Positions 25,669 to 36,700 of a DNA stretch of 64,000 bases are shown in pieces. This stretch comes from Psychroserpens damuponensis (GTDB lineage: Bacteria; Bacteroidota; Bacteroidia; Flavobacteriales; Flavobacteriaceae), in assembly GCF_000826655.1 (NCBI RefSeq), contig NZ_JXJO01000010.1, forward strand, positions 1-64,000. The letters run 5' to 3'. Under the pieces are notes generated by a model. The model saw only the letters and a program-made list of their open reading frames with translations, had not been told where the DNA came from and did not search any database. Numbering within the stretch: position 1 is the first letter of the stretch; the number at the start of each line of letters is the position of its first letter. The translations under genes and the position numbers were made by a program.

Positions 25669-26020
25669 CGGCAGATAATAGATTATCAATTTCTGAGGCA
25701 TCAGAAAATTTAATTTTAATCATCCAACCGTCACCATAAGGATCTGTATTCACCTTTTCTGGCTCGTCTTCTAGACTCTCGTTAAACTCTATAATCTCTC
25801 CAGAGAGTGGTAAGAATAAATCTGAAACGGTTTTAACGGCCTCAACCGTACCAAATATTTCTTCGATGTCTAAAGTTTCATCGAGTGTTTCTACTTCAAC
25901 ATAAACGATATCTCCAAGTTCTCCTTGTGCGAAATCTGTAATACCTACTGTAGCGGTATCACCTTCAATTTTGATCCATTCGTGATCCTTTGTGTATTTT
26001 AAATCTGATGGTATATTCAT
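25640..26020 (-). CDS. gcvH: Glycine cleavage system H protein
   Basis: GcvH carries the aminomethyl group on a lipoyl arm between the P, T and L proteins of the glycine cleavage system. The 126-residue length is standard. The start '[14 protein letters not shown]' and the lipoylation site EAVK-TVSDL (Lys63) are clear. The other gcv genes are not in this window, and the location downstream of sprA is a linkage I recall from other flavobacteria. A -7-like box lies 29 bases upstream, so it may be expressed apart from sprA. Confidence 0.97.
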   Translation of the reverse strand: MNIPSDLKYTKDHEWIKIEGDTATVGITDFAQGELGDIVYVEVETLDETLDIEEIFGTVEAVKTVSDLFLPLSGEIIEFNESLEDEPEKVNTDPYGDGWMIKIKFSDASEIDNLLSADDYKALIGA

Positions 26021-26048
26021 GGTATAATCTAATTTTTTGTATGGTTTA

Positions 26049-26056
26049 CAAATGTA
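26049..26056 (-). promoter_or_regulatory. Candidate -7 box of gcvH
   Basis: The minus strand reads TACATTTG in the 59-base gap between sprA and gcvH, a full TAnnTTTG match. No TTG is present at the right distance upstream. Confidence 0.35.
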
Positions 26057-26079
26057 ATTTTTTTAGATATTATATGCTA

Positions 26080-29000
26080 CTAATTTCCAAAATTGTAACG
26101 CAATGTAAATCCTGATCTAATTGTCGTTTGTGGAAAAGCAGTGGATATTTCGTATTCAGAGAAAGTATAATCAAAATAGAAAATGGCAGTTAAGTTTTTA
26201 GAAAACGCATAATCTGCTGTATACTTTAATCCCCAAATGGTTTGACCTTGAGTAATTTGATTGTTTTCGATATCTAAATACCTAATAATGGTTTTATTGT
26301 TTCTTACTGAAACATCTGCTTTCATGTTTAAATCACTTTTAATCACTTGCTTTGGTCCGGCTAATTTAGAACGAATGCGTAAATCTTTAATACGATAGCC
26401 TAAACCTAATATGTATTCATGACCCTGAATTTCTGTCAATAAATTATTATCAAAACTCATAGATAAAATACGATCCTTCTTCATTTCAGCTAAGATCTTG
26501 ACTGAATTTTTCATTTCAAAATCGATTCTAAACAGAGGACTAAATTGTTCTTCTAGATTGATATTACTAAAAATAGTTTGATTTTTAAAGTTACCCGATT
26601 GATCTACAACTTCACTAAAATTAGGTTGATCTTCATAGGCTACACCTGGTTGTAAATCTCCTGGCTGCAAATCTAAATTTGTTCTAAATTGATTAATTGT
26701 ATAACTAGAACGGTAACCATGTGTTATTGAAAAACGCTTAAATCGTTTTTTAAACCACTTCATTTTCATGAAGCCTGTATACTTTAATTGCCAATTAGGA
26801 ATTGGAATATCTCTAAATGCAGATAAACTAATTTTATCTGGATTTGTACCTTTATAAGCTGCCAAAAATGATGGTAATAATACTGCTTGACTGTTTTTAC
26901 CAAACCCTAATGGATAGCCTTCTGCATCTATAGAATAGTTATCATTGCCATAAAACTCGCGTGCTAAACGCCTTGCGACAACTAATCTGTTGGTTCTAAA
27001 ATCATCAAATGCTGCAGATTGGTTTTCATCACTTTTACTAAATGATGTTTTAATTAAAGCGGTTGAAATATTAAAGTTTCCGAAGGAATTAGTAATTAAA
27101 GGATTGTAATCCAACACACCATCTGACCCTAAGTTACCATTGGCATCGACAAAATCTTCAACTCTAAAGTTTTGTGTTATACTTTCGGAATAAGTACGTC
27201 CACCAGTAATATCTATGTTTAAATCGGGAATTAATTCTATATCTGCTGAAATATCTAAAATACGATTTGTTGTCTCGCTATATTGTTGATTAAAATCTTC
27301 ATATACCGTTAACCAACCATTTCTTGCTGCTAGACCTCTAATATCTCTTTGGCTACCAAAAGTATACCCTAATGTTGGCTTAAAGGTACCTATAAACCCT
27401 GGAGTTCTTAAATAACCTGGTAAATATGAACCGTTATTTTCGGTATAATTTATTTGAATACGCTTAACTGCTGTTAACAAATCTATACCTGCATTTAATA
27501 TTTTAGAGCCTGCACCTTTTTTTGCTGGTTCATTAGAGGCAGCTGCAGGCGATGTAGATTTCCCATCTTTACCTAAAGCTCCTGGTGTTGGGCGTTTAGA
27601 CACTCTTGTATTCCTTTTTTTCTTTTTAGTTAGACCAACATGCTTATACAATGTCTCCATATTAAATGTGGAGTTAATATTGTGCGTATTTGCATTTTGA
27701 ATGGAATGCCCTAAATTATAAGTCGTAAATGTACCAGGTGCATCTTCGTTTTCAATAGGTAGATTCGTATTTAAATCTGATCCTTTTTGCCATTGAAAAT
27801 CTCCTGTATATGAGTAGGTCGCTCTCATAAAACTTAATGTAGGAATCTTATATAACGGGATTTCATAGTTAAGTTGTAATTGTTGATTTTGAATATTTGG
27901 ATCACCAAAATCAAAGAAGCCATCCCATACATCTAATTCTGGGTTTTGTCGGCCGTTTAAAACATCATCAACAAAATAATTTCTTACAATATTTGTATTT
28001 GCAGCTGTAAAGTTTAAACTCAATGCTTTTGTTAAGTTATAATTGAGGGCATATTGCGTGTTGAAATTATAATTTCTTTGAAACAACTCTTCTAAACCAA
28101 TATTATCTCCTGTTAAATCTACTTCTCTAAACTTTTGCTTATTAAACTGACGAATGATATCAGAATTCACTGTAAAACTTGTTGGTACTGGGTTAAAATT
28201 AAAATCTTTTAAAATTTTCCAATATTTACCTCTAAACAGAGAATCGTTTTTCTTAAATGGCTCTATAGGTTTAGCATCAAAACTATAAGCATAATTAACT
28301 CCAGCTCTTACTTGCTGACTTAAGGCATTTTCGATTTCAAAGTCGCGTCGTTCTTCCTTGTTATAAGAATAGTTAAATGTTAGGTTTTCTACATCATAGA
28401 AACGTGGCTTAGCATCACCTGTTCTATTTTTTCTAACACCTATAAAGTTTATACTTTTTCGTTTTGTATAATTCTCATTTACATTTAATATTGAATCCCG
28501 ATTTGTTGTATTATCTAATTGTGTTTGTAATTTAATATCTTGATAAAACTCATCATACTCTGGTGTAATTATTTCTTCACCAATAGCGTAATTAAAAGGC
28601 AATTGAATTCCCCATTTTTTAGGTAATAACTGTCCTAAATTTAAATTAGTTACGATATCATACTGCTCTACATCTTCTCTACTTCTCTCATTTGGTCTTT
28701 GCTCTACCGACCCAAAACCTATAGTACTTTTACGTCCTGTTGCGCTGATATTGGCAAAATCTGCAAAATTAGCATCCATTCCTGCAACAGCTGCCCAACC
28801 ACCTTCATTATCTAAATCGGCTAAACGAAGTTCATTAAACCAAATCTCTCCACATGCATCCATTCCACTTTGACCAGAATTTTTAACACCTACCATTAAA
28901 ACTCGTATGTCTCCAAAGTTTGGATTTCCTTTAATTCCAATTCTTTGTTGACCAGGTACAACAGGTAAAGCATACTCTGAAGTTGCCGTTAAGTCATCAC

Positions 29001-32000
29001 CTATAAGATCATAAAATGAAGGTTCTAAGTTAGCTAAAGAGCCGGCTGCAATTCCTAAAGATTTTACTTGTTCTAATACAGATAGATCAATATTAATTTC
29101 GTTGGCTTCTGGCCAAACAGATTCTGCAGTAGACGTTCCTGAAGAGACTTGTAAAGGCACTTCAATTTGATAATAATTTTGAGTAAAGTCATTACCCATA
29201 CGAATAAAACCTATTAAATCACCATCACTTAGCATGGTTGTAGACTCACCTGGATCTGCATGTATAAACATACGCAGCTTATTATACTGTCTCATGTCTA
29301 CATTAACATTTTTGTAAACACCACGAGAATCTTGTGGCTCTAAATCGCAAACCTCTAATTGTAAGGATTGTTCATTTTGTCTAATAATATTATTGTTGTT
29401 ATTTAACTGCTCTAATACAACTCCTGGTGGTAAGAAATAATTACCTTCATTTTGTTGAAGGCCAACAACACCTACGGTAAAATCTGTATTATCATCATCA
29501 TTATTTGCTTCTTCATCAAGTGTTAATTGATAACGTCTCCAATCACTACGCACTAAATCTAAAGTTGCGAAACGCATAACTGTTTTCTCTTCAAAATCTT
29601 TCAAAAACAAACGAGCAAAACGAACTGATCTAATATCTGAAATACCTCCAATAGCATCAGTAGGCTCAGAAATTGGAATTCTAAATTGATAATAAGTTAC
29701 ATCTGCTGTTTGACCATTTGGCAATGTTACTGGACGCGTTTTGACATCATTAATTTGTGGATTACTAGCATTTAATGTAGTTGGATCAATTTTAACCTCA
29801 TATTGATAATAGCTATCAATAGTATTCATGGTATTATCTCGGTTGATATCCTCAACATCAGGTTGTACAGTAGACCCTCTATTAGTATCTGTAAAGACAT
29901 CTGGAGAGTTACCTTGCAAACCATTATATTTTTTGTAACGCTCAAAAATATCTCCTTCAGTGTTTAAATAATACGTGTAATTATCATTTGAAGGGTCTGG
30001 ACCAAAGGTTGAGCCAAATTGTATCGTTTCTTGTGCATCATCATAACCATCATAACCAGCATCTTGATTATCACGTTCTTCTCCTCCTGTTGAGAAAGTA
30101 TAGATGAGTGATTGATTTCTTGGCACAACCGTTTGATAGGCTGTTACAGGTAATAAAGGCGTAATATCTCCATCCTCTGGCAATCCATTTTCATATTGTT
30201 TTTTCCCATCCTTTATGACATCTTCGGAAATGTTACCTAAATTGATAAATAGGCTACCAGGAGATGCACTTAATATGGTGTCACCACTATCGTCCATAAA
30301 CGGATTCATTAACCAAAATTCAATATATTCTACATTAGCTTGTTCAAAATCTGTAGAGGTAATTTGCCTTGTAATTCCTGCCCAACTATCTTGAGGACTA
30401 TCTATCAACCCATTTCCATCGGTATCAGTTTGATTTAATGGTTGAAAATTATAAGGTCCTCTTTCTGTAGGATAATACACTAAATCTAAAGTATTAATCA
30501 CCGTACTTTGACCCTGAGCAACATCAATTTCAGGAAAAACTTCATCGATAAATACACGACGCGTATAAAGATCAGAAACATCTTCATCACTAATATCGCC
30601 TGGACGTTGATTACTATAAAAAATAGGATCAATTGTATACCAGTTTAATACGGCTCTATCAAAACCATTTTGAATTCCATTTTCATCTTCACCACCAAAA
30701 CCAGCATAGGTTCTACCTAATCCTCTTGGTCTACTAGATAAGAACCAAGATTGAGGTGATAATAAATCTATAGCGCCTTGTGTTCCTTCAAAATCATCAA
30801 CATATGCCGTAGCTTCATTATCAAAGTCTGTTCCTTTAGGAGCACCTGGTGCTAAATATGCGAACTCACCTCTTACTGATAGGTTTGAAGGTGCATCTGT
30901 ATCTATATTTGGAAGTTTATTAACCAATCGTGTAAAAAACGGTACTTCGGTTGAATAATTACCATTAAACCCAAAGATGGTATTATTAATTGGTTCAGAA
31001 TTATAATTGGCCTTTTGAGTAATAGGACGCTCATTTAGATTTAAAAGTGTAGCACCTAGTACAAAGTTTTCATTAAATTGATGCTCAACATTTACACCTG
31101 TAAATCGTCTTGTTTGTTGTCCAAATACGGCATTATTTTCTACCGAAACATTGATAGGAATATTAGAAGATTTTAACGCTTCATCAATAATATAAACACG
31201 TCCAATTTGATAATTTACGGTATAATCTTGACCTTCAACTAAGGTACGTCCACCAGCAGTTACAATCACAGATCCTCTAGGCACATTGAATGCTCCTAAC
31301 GGAATCCCATCACCACCTGAAGATTTATAACGACCTTTAATTTGGAATTTATTTTTCTCAGCTTCATCTAAGGCTGCTGTTTTTGTTTCCTTGTAAAGAA
31401 TATCATAAACATACTTAAGCTGATTTAAGTTATACGGATCTGCTCCTGCATCACCTTCGTTATATTCATAATCTGCCTCATTATCAAAATCATTTCCATC
31501 ATCATCAAGAATATCAAAGAGATAACGACCAAAAGGTTCGGTTTTTGTGAATATAATTTTACCATTTTGGGTTAAAACAGTCATTCCTGGAACAAAATCA
31601 AAGAAACCATCACCACCAGCTTGCGGATCATTATTATAATTTAACCTGTCTAAATGAAATAATCTAATTAATGGTGTATCTAATATTTGTCCGTCATCAG
31701 ATGTATCAAATGGTGTATTATTATCAAATTCTGGAAACGTAGAACCTTCTACAGGCGAGATATAATTTAAAGGTGAGGCTTCTGTATAGAAAATATTAAG
31801 CCTAAAATCTTCTTGATCTAATTGAAAAGCTCCAGTATCATAGATGTTTTTCATCATTAAGTCCCAAATAGGTTGATTGACATCTGTAATTGGACTCTTC
31901 AACATTTTAACAATTAAACTTTGTGTAGATCCTTCTTGTATCGTTACATAGCTATCATTAATTCCATCAAAATTAGCATCTGGTCCATTATCAACTGCTC

Positions 32001-33597
32001 CATCGCCATTAACATCTGCATCACCAATATCATTGATTCCGTCACCATCTGTATCTGGTCCATTATCCACAACACCATCACCATCAACATCTGCGTCTAT
32101 AGAATCAGGAACACCATCACTATCGGTATCATTTCCTGAAGCAGTAGAATTCACACCATCATTAGCAAATTCACCTACTTGATACACTTGACCTCCAATA
32201 GTATATTGAAACGCAACGGCAAGAATCTCATCATTAAGTAATCTTTGGTTTAAAGAAATATAACCTAATTGTTGGCTTAACGTATAATCACTTCCTTGTT
32301 GTAACTTTCTCGCGTTTTCAAGTTTTCCGAAGTCAAACCCTTCATTAGCAGGAGTTAAAATCCCTTGTTCTGCAGTTGTAATATCCCTTACAGCAGAAGA
32401 TAAAAATGAACCTGCTCCACCAATATTTGTTGGGTCAAATGCATTATTATCATTATCAGGAAATTGTGAGCCAGCTGCATTTATAAATCCTCCTGGAGGC
32501 ACACCTCCATTTAAACCAATAGTTTCAAATTCACCAATATCTTGCAACGCAACAACGTTTCTAACATTTTCAGTTTGATTACTTCTGTTGGTTACCCATA
32601 CTTCTATTCTTGTAACCTGTATATTATTAGCAATGTAAGGGTAACGCAGCATTGATTCATCATAAGTATCTCTAAAATATTGTGCTAAGAAATAGTGTCT
32701 ATTCTCATCATAATCTCTTGCAAAGAATTCAAATTCTTCAACCGTACCACCACCTTGAGCTACTACAGATTGTGACTGTGATTTTTGTTCAGAGAAAATT
32801 GCAGTCACTCTAGTTTTACCAAATTGCAATTCGGTTTTAACACCAAATAAACTTTGTGCACCAGTTATCAACGAACTGTTAAGTGGCATACTTACGTTAC
32901 CAACTTCTATTTTTCTAACAATATCATCTTCGGTTGGTGTGTATTCTAATTTTGTTAATTGTTGAAAATCAAATGTGGACTCAGTATCATAATTTACAGT
33001 TACTTGTAAACGTGTACCTACTTTACCTAATAAACTTAGGCTTATACGTTGATCAAAATCGAATGTAAAATTACTTCGATTTCTAGGAGAAAATGTTGGA
33101 TTATCTTGTTTGGTAAAAAGGATTCCTAAATCTACTTCTGCAGAACCTTGTGGTATCACTTCAATTGTATTACCTCCAAAAATAGTTTCAAAAAACCCTG
33201 AATTAACATAAAATTCTGGCAAAAGGTTTTTTTGTTCATCTTCTGCACCTTCTTTTTGACCAGCTGCAGCATCAATTTTTTGCTTGTAATATTTTTGCTG
33301 TTGTTCGAGCAAAACGAGTCTATGAAATTCTGCTGGTGTTAATATAATAGGATAATTAATATTAAAATTCCCAACAGTTTCTGTATAAATATATCTATCT
33401 GTTATTGGGTCATATGTATATTTTGAAACAATACTTTGAGGGTTAGGAATACTAAGCTTTCCTAAAGAAAATCCGGTTTTTGTTGAGTCTTGTTCGGCAG
33501 GATTAATTTGTGCATAGCCAAAACTGCTAATCAATATTGAAGCAATTACTAATAGTAGTCGGTATGATTTTGAATAAGTAAAGTTAGTTGTACTCAA
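26080..33597 (-). CDS. sprA: Cell-surface protein SprA, type IX secretion translocon
   Basis: SprA is the giant 36-strand outer-membrane barrel through which the type IX system exports proteins and which gliding requires. The protein has 2505 residues, a signal peptide (about 1-29, ending FGYA), the expected N-terminal motif region ('FEIEVIPQG'-like; here 'TIEVIPQGSAEVDLG' near 140), many paired Tyr/Asn-rich strands and an aromatic C-terminus (TLRYNFGN). It is somewhat longer than the roughly 2400 residues I recall for Flavobacterium johnsoniae. Part of the extra length is an Asp-rich block at about 490-548 (see the repeat at 31951-32136). It starts 4 bases after ruvA, hence co-transcription. 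It is one of the most reliable calls here. Confidence 0.97.
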   Translation of the reverse strand: MSTTNFTYSKSYRLLLVIASILISSFGYAQINPAEQDSTKTGFSLGKLSIPNPQSIVSKYTYDPITDRYIYTETVGNFNINYPIILTPAEFHRLVLLEQQQKYYKQKIDAAAGQKEGAEDEQKNLLPEFYVNSGFFETIFGGNTIEVIPQGSAEVDLGILFTKQDNPTFSPRNRSNFTFDFDQRISLSLLGKVGTRLQVTVNYDTESTFDFQQLTKLEYTPTEDDIVRKIEVGNVSMPLNSSLITGAQSLFGVKTELQFGKTRVTAIFSEQKSQSQSVVAQGGGTVEEFEFFARDYDENRHYFLAQYFRDTYDESMLRYPYIANNIQVTRIEVWVTNRSNQTENVRNVVALQDIGEFETIGLNGGVPPGGFINAAGSQFPDNDNNAFDPTNIGGAGSFLSSAVRDITTAEQGILTPANEGFDFGKLENARKLQQGSDYTLSQQLGYISLNQRLLNDEILAVAFQYTIGGQVYQVGEFANDGVNSTASGNDTDSDGVPDSIDADVDGDGVVDNGPDTDGDGINDIGDADVNGDGAVDNGPDANFDGINDSYVTIQEGSTQSLIVKMLKSPITDVNQPIWDLMMKNIYDTGAFQLDQEDFRLNIFYTEASPLNYISPVEGSTFPEFDNNTPFDTSDDGQILDTPLIRLFHLDRLNYNNDPQAGGDGFFDFVPGMTVLTQNGKIIFTKTEPFGRYLFDILDDDGNDFDNEADYEYNEGDAGADPYNLNQLKYVYDILYKETKTAALDEAEKNKFQIKGRYKSSGGDGIPLGAFNVPRGSVIVTAGGRTLVEGQDYTVNYQIGRVYIIDEALKSSNIPINVSVENNAVFGQQTRRFTGVNVEHQFNENFVLGATLLNLNERPITQKANYNSEPINNTIFGFNGNYSTEVPFFTRLVNKLPNIDTDAPSNLSVRGEFAYLAPGAPKGTDFDNEATAYVDDFEGTQGAIDLLSPQSWFLSSRPRGLGRTYAGFGGEDENGIQNGFDRAVLNWYTIDPIFYSNQRPGDISDEDVSDLYTRRVFIDEVFPEIDVAQGQSTVINTLDLVYYPTERGPYNFQPLNQTDTDGNGLIDSPQDSWAGITRQITSTDFEQANVEYIEFWLMNPFMDDSGDTILSASPGSLFINLGNISEDVIKDGKKQYENGLPEDGDITPLLPVTAYQTVVPRNQSLIYTFSTGGEERDNQDAGYDGYDDAQETIQFGSTFGPDPSNDNYTYYLNTEGDIFERYKKYNGLQGNSPDVFTDTNRGSTVQPDVEDINRDNTMNTIDSYYQYEVKIDPTTLNASNPQINDVKTRPVTLPNGQTADVTYYQFRIPISEPTDAIGGISDIRSVRFARLFLKDFEEKTVMRFATLDLVRSDWRRYQLTLDEEANNDDDNTDFTVGVVGLQQNEGNYFLPPGVVLEQLNNNNNIIRQNEQSLQLEVCDLEPQDSRGVYKNVNVDMRQYNKLRMFIHADPGESTTMLSDGDLIGFIRMGNDFTQNYYQIEVPLQVSSGTSTAESVWPEANEINIDLSVLEQVKSLGIAAGSLANLEPSFYDLIGDDLTATSEYALPVVPGQQRIGIKGNPNFGDIRVLMVGVKNSGQSGMDACGEIWFNELRLADLDNEGGWAAVAGMDANFADFANISATGRKSTIGFGSVEQRPNERSREDVEQYDIVTNLNLGQLLPKKWGIQLPFNYAIGEEIITPEYDEFYQDIKLQTQLDNTTNRDSILNVNENYTKRKSINFIGVRKNRTGDAKPRFYDVENLTFNYSYNKEERRDFEIENALSQQVRAGVNYAYSFDAKPIEPFKKNDSLFRGKYWKILKDFNFNPVPTSFTVNSDIIRQFNKQKFREVDLTGDNIGLEELFQRNYNFNTQYALNYNLTKALSLNFTAANTNIVRNYFVDDVLNGRQNPELDVWDGFFDFGDPNIQNQQLQLNYEIPLYKIPTLSFMRATYSYTGDFQWQKGSDLNTNLPIENEDAPGTFTTYNLGHSIQNANTHNINSTFNMETLYKHVGLTKKKKRNTRVSKRPTPGALGKDGKSTSPAAASNEPAKKGAGSKILNAGIDLLTAVKRIQINYTENNGSYLPGYLRTPGFIGTFKPTLGYTFGSQRDIRGLAARNGWLTVYEDFNQQYSETTNRILDISADIELIPDLNIDITGGRTYSESITQNFRVEDFVDANGNLGSDGVLDYNPLITNSFGNFNISTALIKTSFSKSDENQSAAFDDFRTNRLVVARRLAREFYGNDNYSIDAEGYPLGFGKNSQAVLLPSFLAAYKGTNPDKISLSAFRDIPIPNWQLKYTGFMKMKWFKKRFKRFSITHGYRSSYTINQFRTNLDLQPGDLQPGVAYEDQPNFSEVVDQSGNFKNQTIFSNINLEEQFSPLFRIDFEMKNSVKILAEMKKDRILSMSFDNNLLTEIQGHEYILGLGYRIKDLRIRSKLAGPKQVIKSDLNMKADVSVRNNKTIIRYLDIENNQITQGQTIWGLKYTADYAFSKNLTAIFYFDYTFSEYEISTAFPQTTIRSGFTLRYNFGN
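31951..32136 (-). repeat. Tandem 75-base repeats in sprA coding calcium-binding-type DxDxDG motifs
   Basis: About two and a half copies of a 25-codon unit. Identical segments such as TCTGGTCCATTATC recur 75 bases apart (31979 and 32054). On the protein they give units of the form D-[ST]-D-G-D-G-I-N-D...D-A-D-V-[DN]-G-D-G-x-V-D-N-G-P, typical of thrombospondin type 3 or dockerin-like calcium sites. The block interrupts SprA at residues 490-548. Confidence 0.75.
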
Positions 33598-33601
33598 ATT
33601 T

Positions 33602-34183
33602 CTATAAATTTTTTAGCGCTTCTTTAATAATGTTTTCTACCGTGGCATCTGGTTGTTTTGATACAATTTTTTCTACAACACGTTCTGCTTGTTTTTTAGC
33701 AAATCCTAAAACCTCTAAAGCTGATAACGCTTCATCTTTATTCGTATTGTTCTTATTAACAGAAACTTCATCAATATCGTACACTTTAAGTACTTTATCC
33801 TTTAAATCTAGTATTACTCGTGCTGCTGTTTTGGCTCCAATTCCCTTAATAGATTGGATTAATGCTACATCTCCATGAGCAATACCTTCTTTCACTTGCT
33901 GTGGTGTTAGAGACGACAGCATCATTCTTGCAGTATTTGCTCCTATTCCACTTACAGATAGCAATAATTTGAAGATTTCACGTTCTGCAATGGTTGAAAA
34001 CCCATAAAGTGTATGAGAATCTTCTCGCACTATTAAATGCGCATATAATTTGAGAGCCTCTTGATCTGGAATTTGTGAAAATGTATGTAGTGATATATTT
34101 AAAAGATAACCAACACCATTACAGTCTATAACAACATCTGTTGGGTTCTTCTCTACTAATTTACCTTGAATATGTGTTATCAT
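33602..34183 (-). CDS. ruvA: Holliday junction branch migration protein RuvA
   Basis: RuvA binds four-way DNA junctions and loads the RuvB motor. The 193-residue protein has the N-terminal OB fold (1-65, 'MITHIQGKLVEKNPTDVVID'), two helix-hairpin-helix motifs ('LSVSGIGANTARMMLS', 'IKGIGAKTAARVILDLKDK') and a C-terminal RuvB-binding domain ('DEALSALEVLGFAKKQAERVV'). ruvB is 6 kb away (40144), not in the same operon. sprA follows after 4 bases, and a strong promoter lies upstream. Confidence 0.97.
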   Translation of the reverse strand: MITHIQGKLVEKNPTDVVIDCNGVGYLLNISLHTFSQIPDQEALKLYAHLIVREDSHTLYGFSTIAEREIFKLLLSVSGIGANTARMMLSSLTPQQVKEGIAHGDVALIQSIKGIGAKTAARVILDLKDKVLKVYDIDEVSVNKNNTNKDEALSALEVLGFAKKQAERVVEKIVSKQPDATVENIIKEALKNL

Positions 34184-34248
34184 TACTCAACTGTGTTTAA
34201 TTTCAATAGTAAAATAGTACTCCTATATCACAATTAAAATTGAAAACT

Positions 34249-34277
34249 CAAATGTAATAAAATTATTTGCATTACAA
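34249..34277 (-). promoter_or_regulatory. Promoter of ruvA-sprA
   Basis: On the minus strand: TTG (34277-34275), 18 bases, TACATTTG (34256-34249). Both elements match consensus. A leader of about 60 bases would precede the ruvA ATG. Confidence 0.65.
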
Positions 34278-34305
34278 AGGCGATTGGTATGGTATTACAC
34301 TTGAC

Positions 34306-36588
34306 TTACTTACGCAATAATTTTGCTTTTTGCTGAGCATCAATCACTGCGATAGCTGTCATATTTACTATTTCATCTACACTTGCATGTAATTGTAGTA
34401 TGTGAACTGGTTTTTTCATTCCCATCATAATAGGTCCAATTGAGTCTGCCTTATTAAGTTCTTTTAAGAGTTTATAAGTAATGTTGGCTGACTCTAAATT
34501 TGGAAAAATTAGCGTATTCACTTTTTTACCTGCCAATTTAGAGAATGGAAACGTTTCTTCTAGTAATTCTCTATTTAGTGCAAAATCGGTTTGCAATTCA
34601 CCATCAACAATTAAATCAGGATGCCTTTTATGTAAATACTCAACTGCTTCTCTAACTTTAACTGCTGTTTGATTTTTTGAAGATCCAAAATTAGAGTACG
34701 ATATCATTGCCATCACAGGTTCCATACCAAACATTTTAACAACACCAGCCGTCATTTGAGCTATTCTCGTAAGATCATTAGCTGACGGATTTATATTAAT
34801 AGAGGTATCGCTCAAAAACATTGGACCACGTTGTGTCATCATTACATTTGTAGTTGCAACACGAGTAGAACCAGTGGCTAAACCTATTAGCTCTAACATA
34901 GGCTTTACGACTAGCGGGTAACTTCTAGCATAACCAGAAATCAATGCATCTGCATCACCCATATTTACCATCATCGCAGCATAGTAATTACGTTCTCGCA
35001 TTATTCTTTCTGCGGAATAAAGCGTTACACCTTTACGTCTACGTTGTTCCCAATAGACTTTTGCATACTGATTTTTTCGTTCTTCTTCTTCGTCAGATTT
35101 TGGATCAATAATTTCTAAATCTGCATCAAACTCAATCTCTTCCATTAATTTTAGAATCGTTTGACGCCTTCCTAATAAAATAGGAATGGCAACACCTTCA
35201 TCATAAACAATTTGAGCTGCCTTAAGTACATCTAAATGATCGGCTTCAGCATAAACCACACGTTTTGGGTTCATCTTTGCTCTATTTAGTAATAGTCTTA
35301 CTATTTTGTTATCAGATCCTAAACGCTCTAAAAGTTCATCTTTATACTTATCCCAATCTACAATTGGCTCTGTAGCAACACCACTCTCCATAGCTGCTTT
35401 TGCTACTGCTGGAGGCACTTCTGCAATTAATCTAGGATCAAATGGCTTTGGGATGATATAGTCACGTCCAAAAGTTAAACGTGTTTCCCCATAAGCGATA
35501 TTAACTTGCTCTGGTACTGGCTCTTTAGCTAAATTAGCCAAAGCATAAACTGCGGCCATTTTCATAGCTTCGTTTATTTTTGTTGAACGCACATCTAAAG
35601 CTCCTCTAAAAATAAATGGAAAACCAAGTACATTGTTTACTTGATTAGGATGATCACTCCTACCAGTTGCCATAATGATATCTTTACGAGTAGCAATTGC
35701 AATATCATAAGGAATCTCTGGATTAGGATTTGCCATCGCGAACACAATCGGATCATTAGCCATAGCCAAAAGCATGTCTGGTGACACAATATCTGCCATT
35801 GACAAACCAATAAAAACATCGGCATTTTTCATAGCCTCATCTAAAGTATCAATTTTTTTATGGGTTGCGAATTCAGCCTTTTCTTTGGTTAAATTATCAC
35901 GATCGTCTCTAATAACACCTTTACTATCTAGCATGACCATATTCTCGCGCTTAGCTCCACAAGCTTGGTATAATCTCGAGCAAGAAATCGCGGCAGCACC
36001 AGCTCCACTTATAACAATTTGTACGTCATCTATTTTCTTGCCTGCAATCTCTAAAGCATTTAATAATGCAGCTGCAGAAATTATTGCAGTACCATGTTGA
36101 TCGTCATGCATTACCGGAATATCCAATTCTGCTTTTAAACGACGTTCTATTTCAAAAGCTTCAGGAGCCTTAATATCCTCTAAATTTATACCACCAAAAG
36201 TTGGTGCTATTTTTTTCACGGTTTGAATAAATTCTTCAACATTTTCGGTATCAACTTCAATGTCAAATACATCAATATCTGCAAAAATTTTAAAGAGCAA
36301 ACCTTTACCTTCCATAACAGGTTTAGAGGCTTCAGGACCTATATTACCTAGTCCCAATACTGCAGTTCCATTAGAAATCACAGCAACTAAGTTACCTTTA
36401 GCTGTATATTTATAGGCGTTTTTTTTATCTTTTTCAATCTCTAAACAAGGTTCAGCAACACCAGGCGAATAGGCTAAAGACAAATCTCTTTGTGTAGCAT
36501 ATTTTTTTGTTGGTACGACTTGAATTTTACCTGGAGTAGGCTTAGCATGATACACTAAAGCTTCTCTGCGTTTACTTTGTTTGCTCAT
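34306..36588 (-). CDS. maeB: NADP-dependent malic enzyme with phosphotransacetylase-like domain
   Basis: This 760-residue enzyme oxidatively decarboxylates malate to pyruvate, giving NADPH. The N-terminal half (about 1-430) is the malic enzyme domain, with '[10 protein letters not shown]', '[20 protein letters not shown]', '[10 protein letters not shown]' and a Rossmann motif '[12 protein letters not shown]'. The C-terminal half (about 430-760) is a phosphotransacetylase-like domain, which in the MaeB class regulates activity by acetyl-CoA. The length equals that of E. coli MaeB (759). It has its own promoter, so it is not in the ruvA-sprA unit. Confidence 0.96.
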   Translation of the reverse strand: MSKQSKRREALVYHAKPTPGKIQVVPTKKYATQRDLSLAYSPGVAEPCLEIEKDKKNAYKYTAKGNLVAVISNGTAVLGLGNIGPEASKPVMEGKGLLFKIFADIDVFDIEVDTENVEEFIQTVKKIAPTFGGINLEDIKAPEAFEIERRLKAELDIPVMHDDQHGTAIISAAALLNALEIAGKKIDDVQIVISGAGAAAISCSRLYQACGAKRENMVMLDSKGVIRDDRDNLTKEKAEFATHKKIDTLDEAMKNADVFIGLSMADIVSPDMLLAMANDPIVFAMANPNPEIPYDIAIATRKDIIMATGRSDHPNQVNNVLGFPFIFRGALDVRSTKINEAMKMAAVYALANLAKEPVPEQVNIAYGETRLTFGRDYIIPKPFDPRLIAEVPPAVAKAAMESGVATEPIVDWDKYKDELLERLGSDNKIVRLLLNRAKMNPKRVVYAEADHLDVLKAAQIVYDEGVAIPILLGRRQTILKLMEEIEFDADLEIIDPKSDEEEERKNQYAKVYWEQRRRKGVTLYSAERIMRERNYYAAMMVNMGDADALISGYARSYPLVVKPMLELIGLATGSTRVATTNVMMTQRGPMFLSDTSININPSANDLTRIAQMTAGVVKMFGMEPVMAMISYSNFGSSKNQTAVKVREAVEYLHKRHPDLIVDGELQTDFALNRELLEETFPFSKLAGKKVNTLIFPNLESANITYKLLKELNKADSIGPIMMGMKKPVHILQLHASVDEIVNMTAIAVIDAQQKAKLLRK

Positions 36589-36612
36589 TTTAGTTGCGTA
36601 TTAAATGATTTA

Positions 36613-36645
36613 CAAAGATAATTGTTTTATAAGAAAGAAAAACAA
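36613..36645 (-). promoter_or_regulatory. Promoter of maeB
   Basis: On the minus strand: TTG (36645-36643), 22 bases, TATCTTTG (36620-36613), 25 bases before the ATG. The TTG lies inside the T tract of the preceding terminator. Confidence 0.65.
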
Positions 36646-36680
36646 AAAGCCTTAGTAATCATTGATTGATTATTAAGGCT
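36643..36680 (-). terminator. Terminator of the DUF6503 gene
   Basis: AGCCTTA (36648-36654) pairs with TAAGGCT (36674-36680); TAATCA/TGATTA extends the stem around a small loop. On the minus strand it is followed by TTTTTGTTTTT. Confidence 0.75.
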
Positions 36681-36700
36681 CTTATTAAATTATTTTACAA

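Noticed and set aside
31951-32136. Tandem repeat in sprA considered as a CRISPR or minisatellite
   Set aside because: Period 75 is a multiple of three, it is translated into coherent calcium-type motifs and has no spacer structure.
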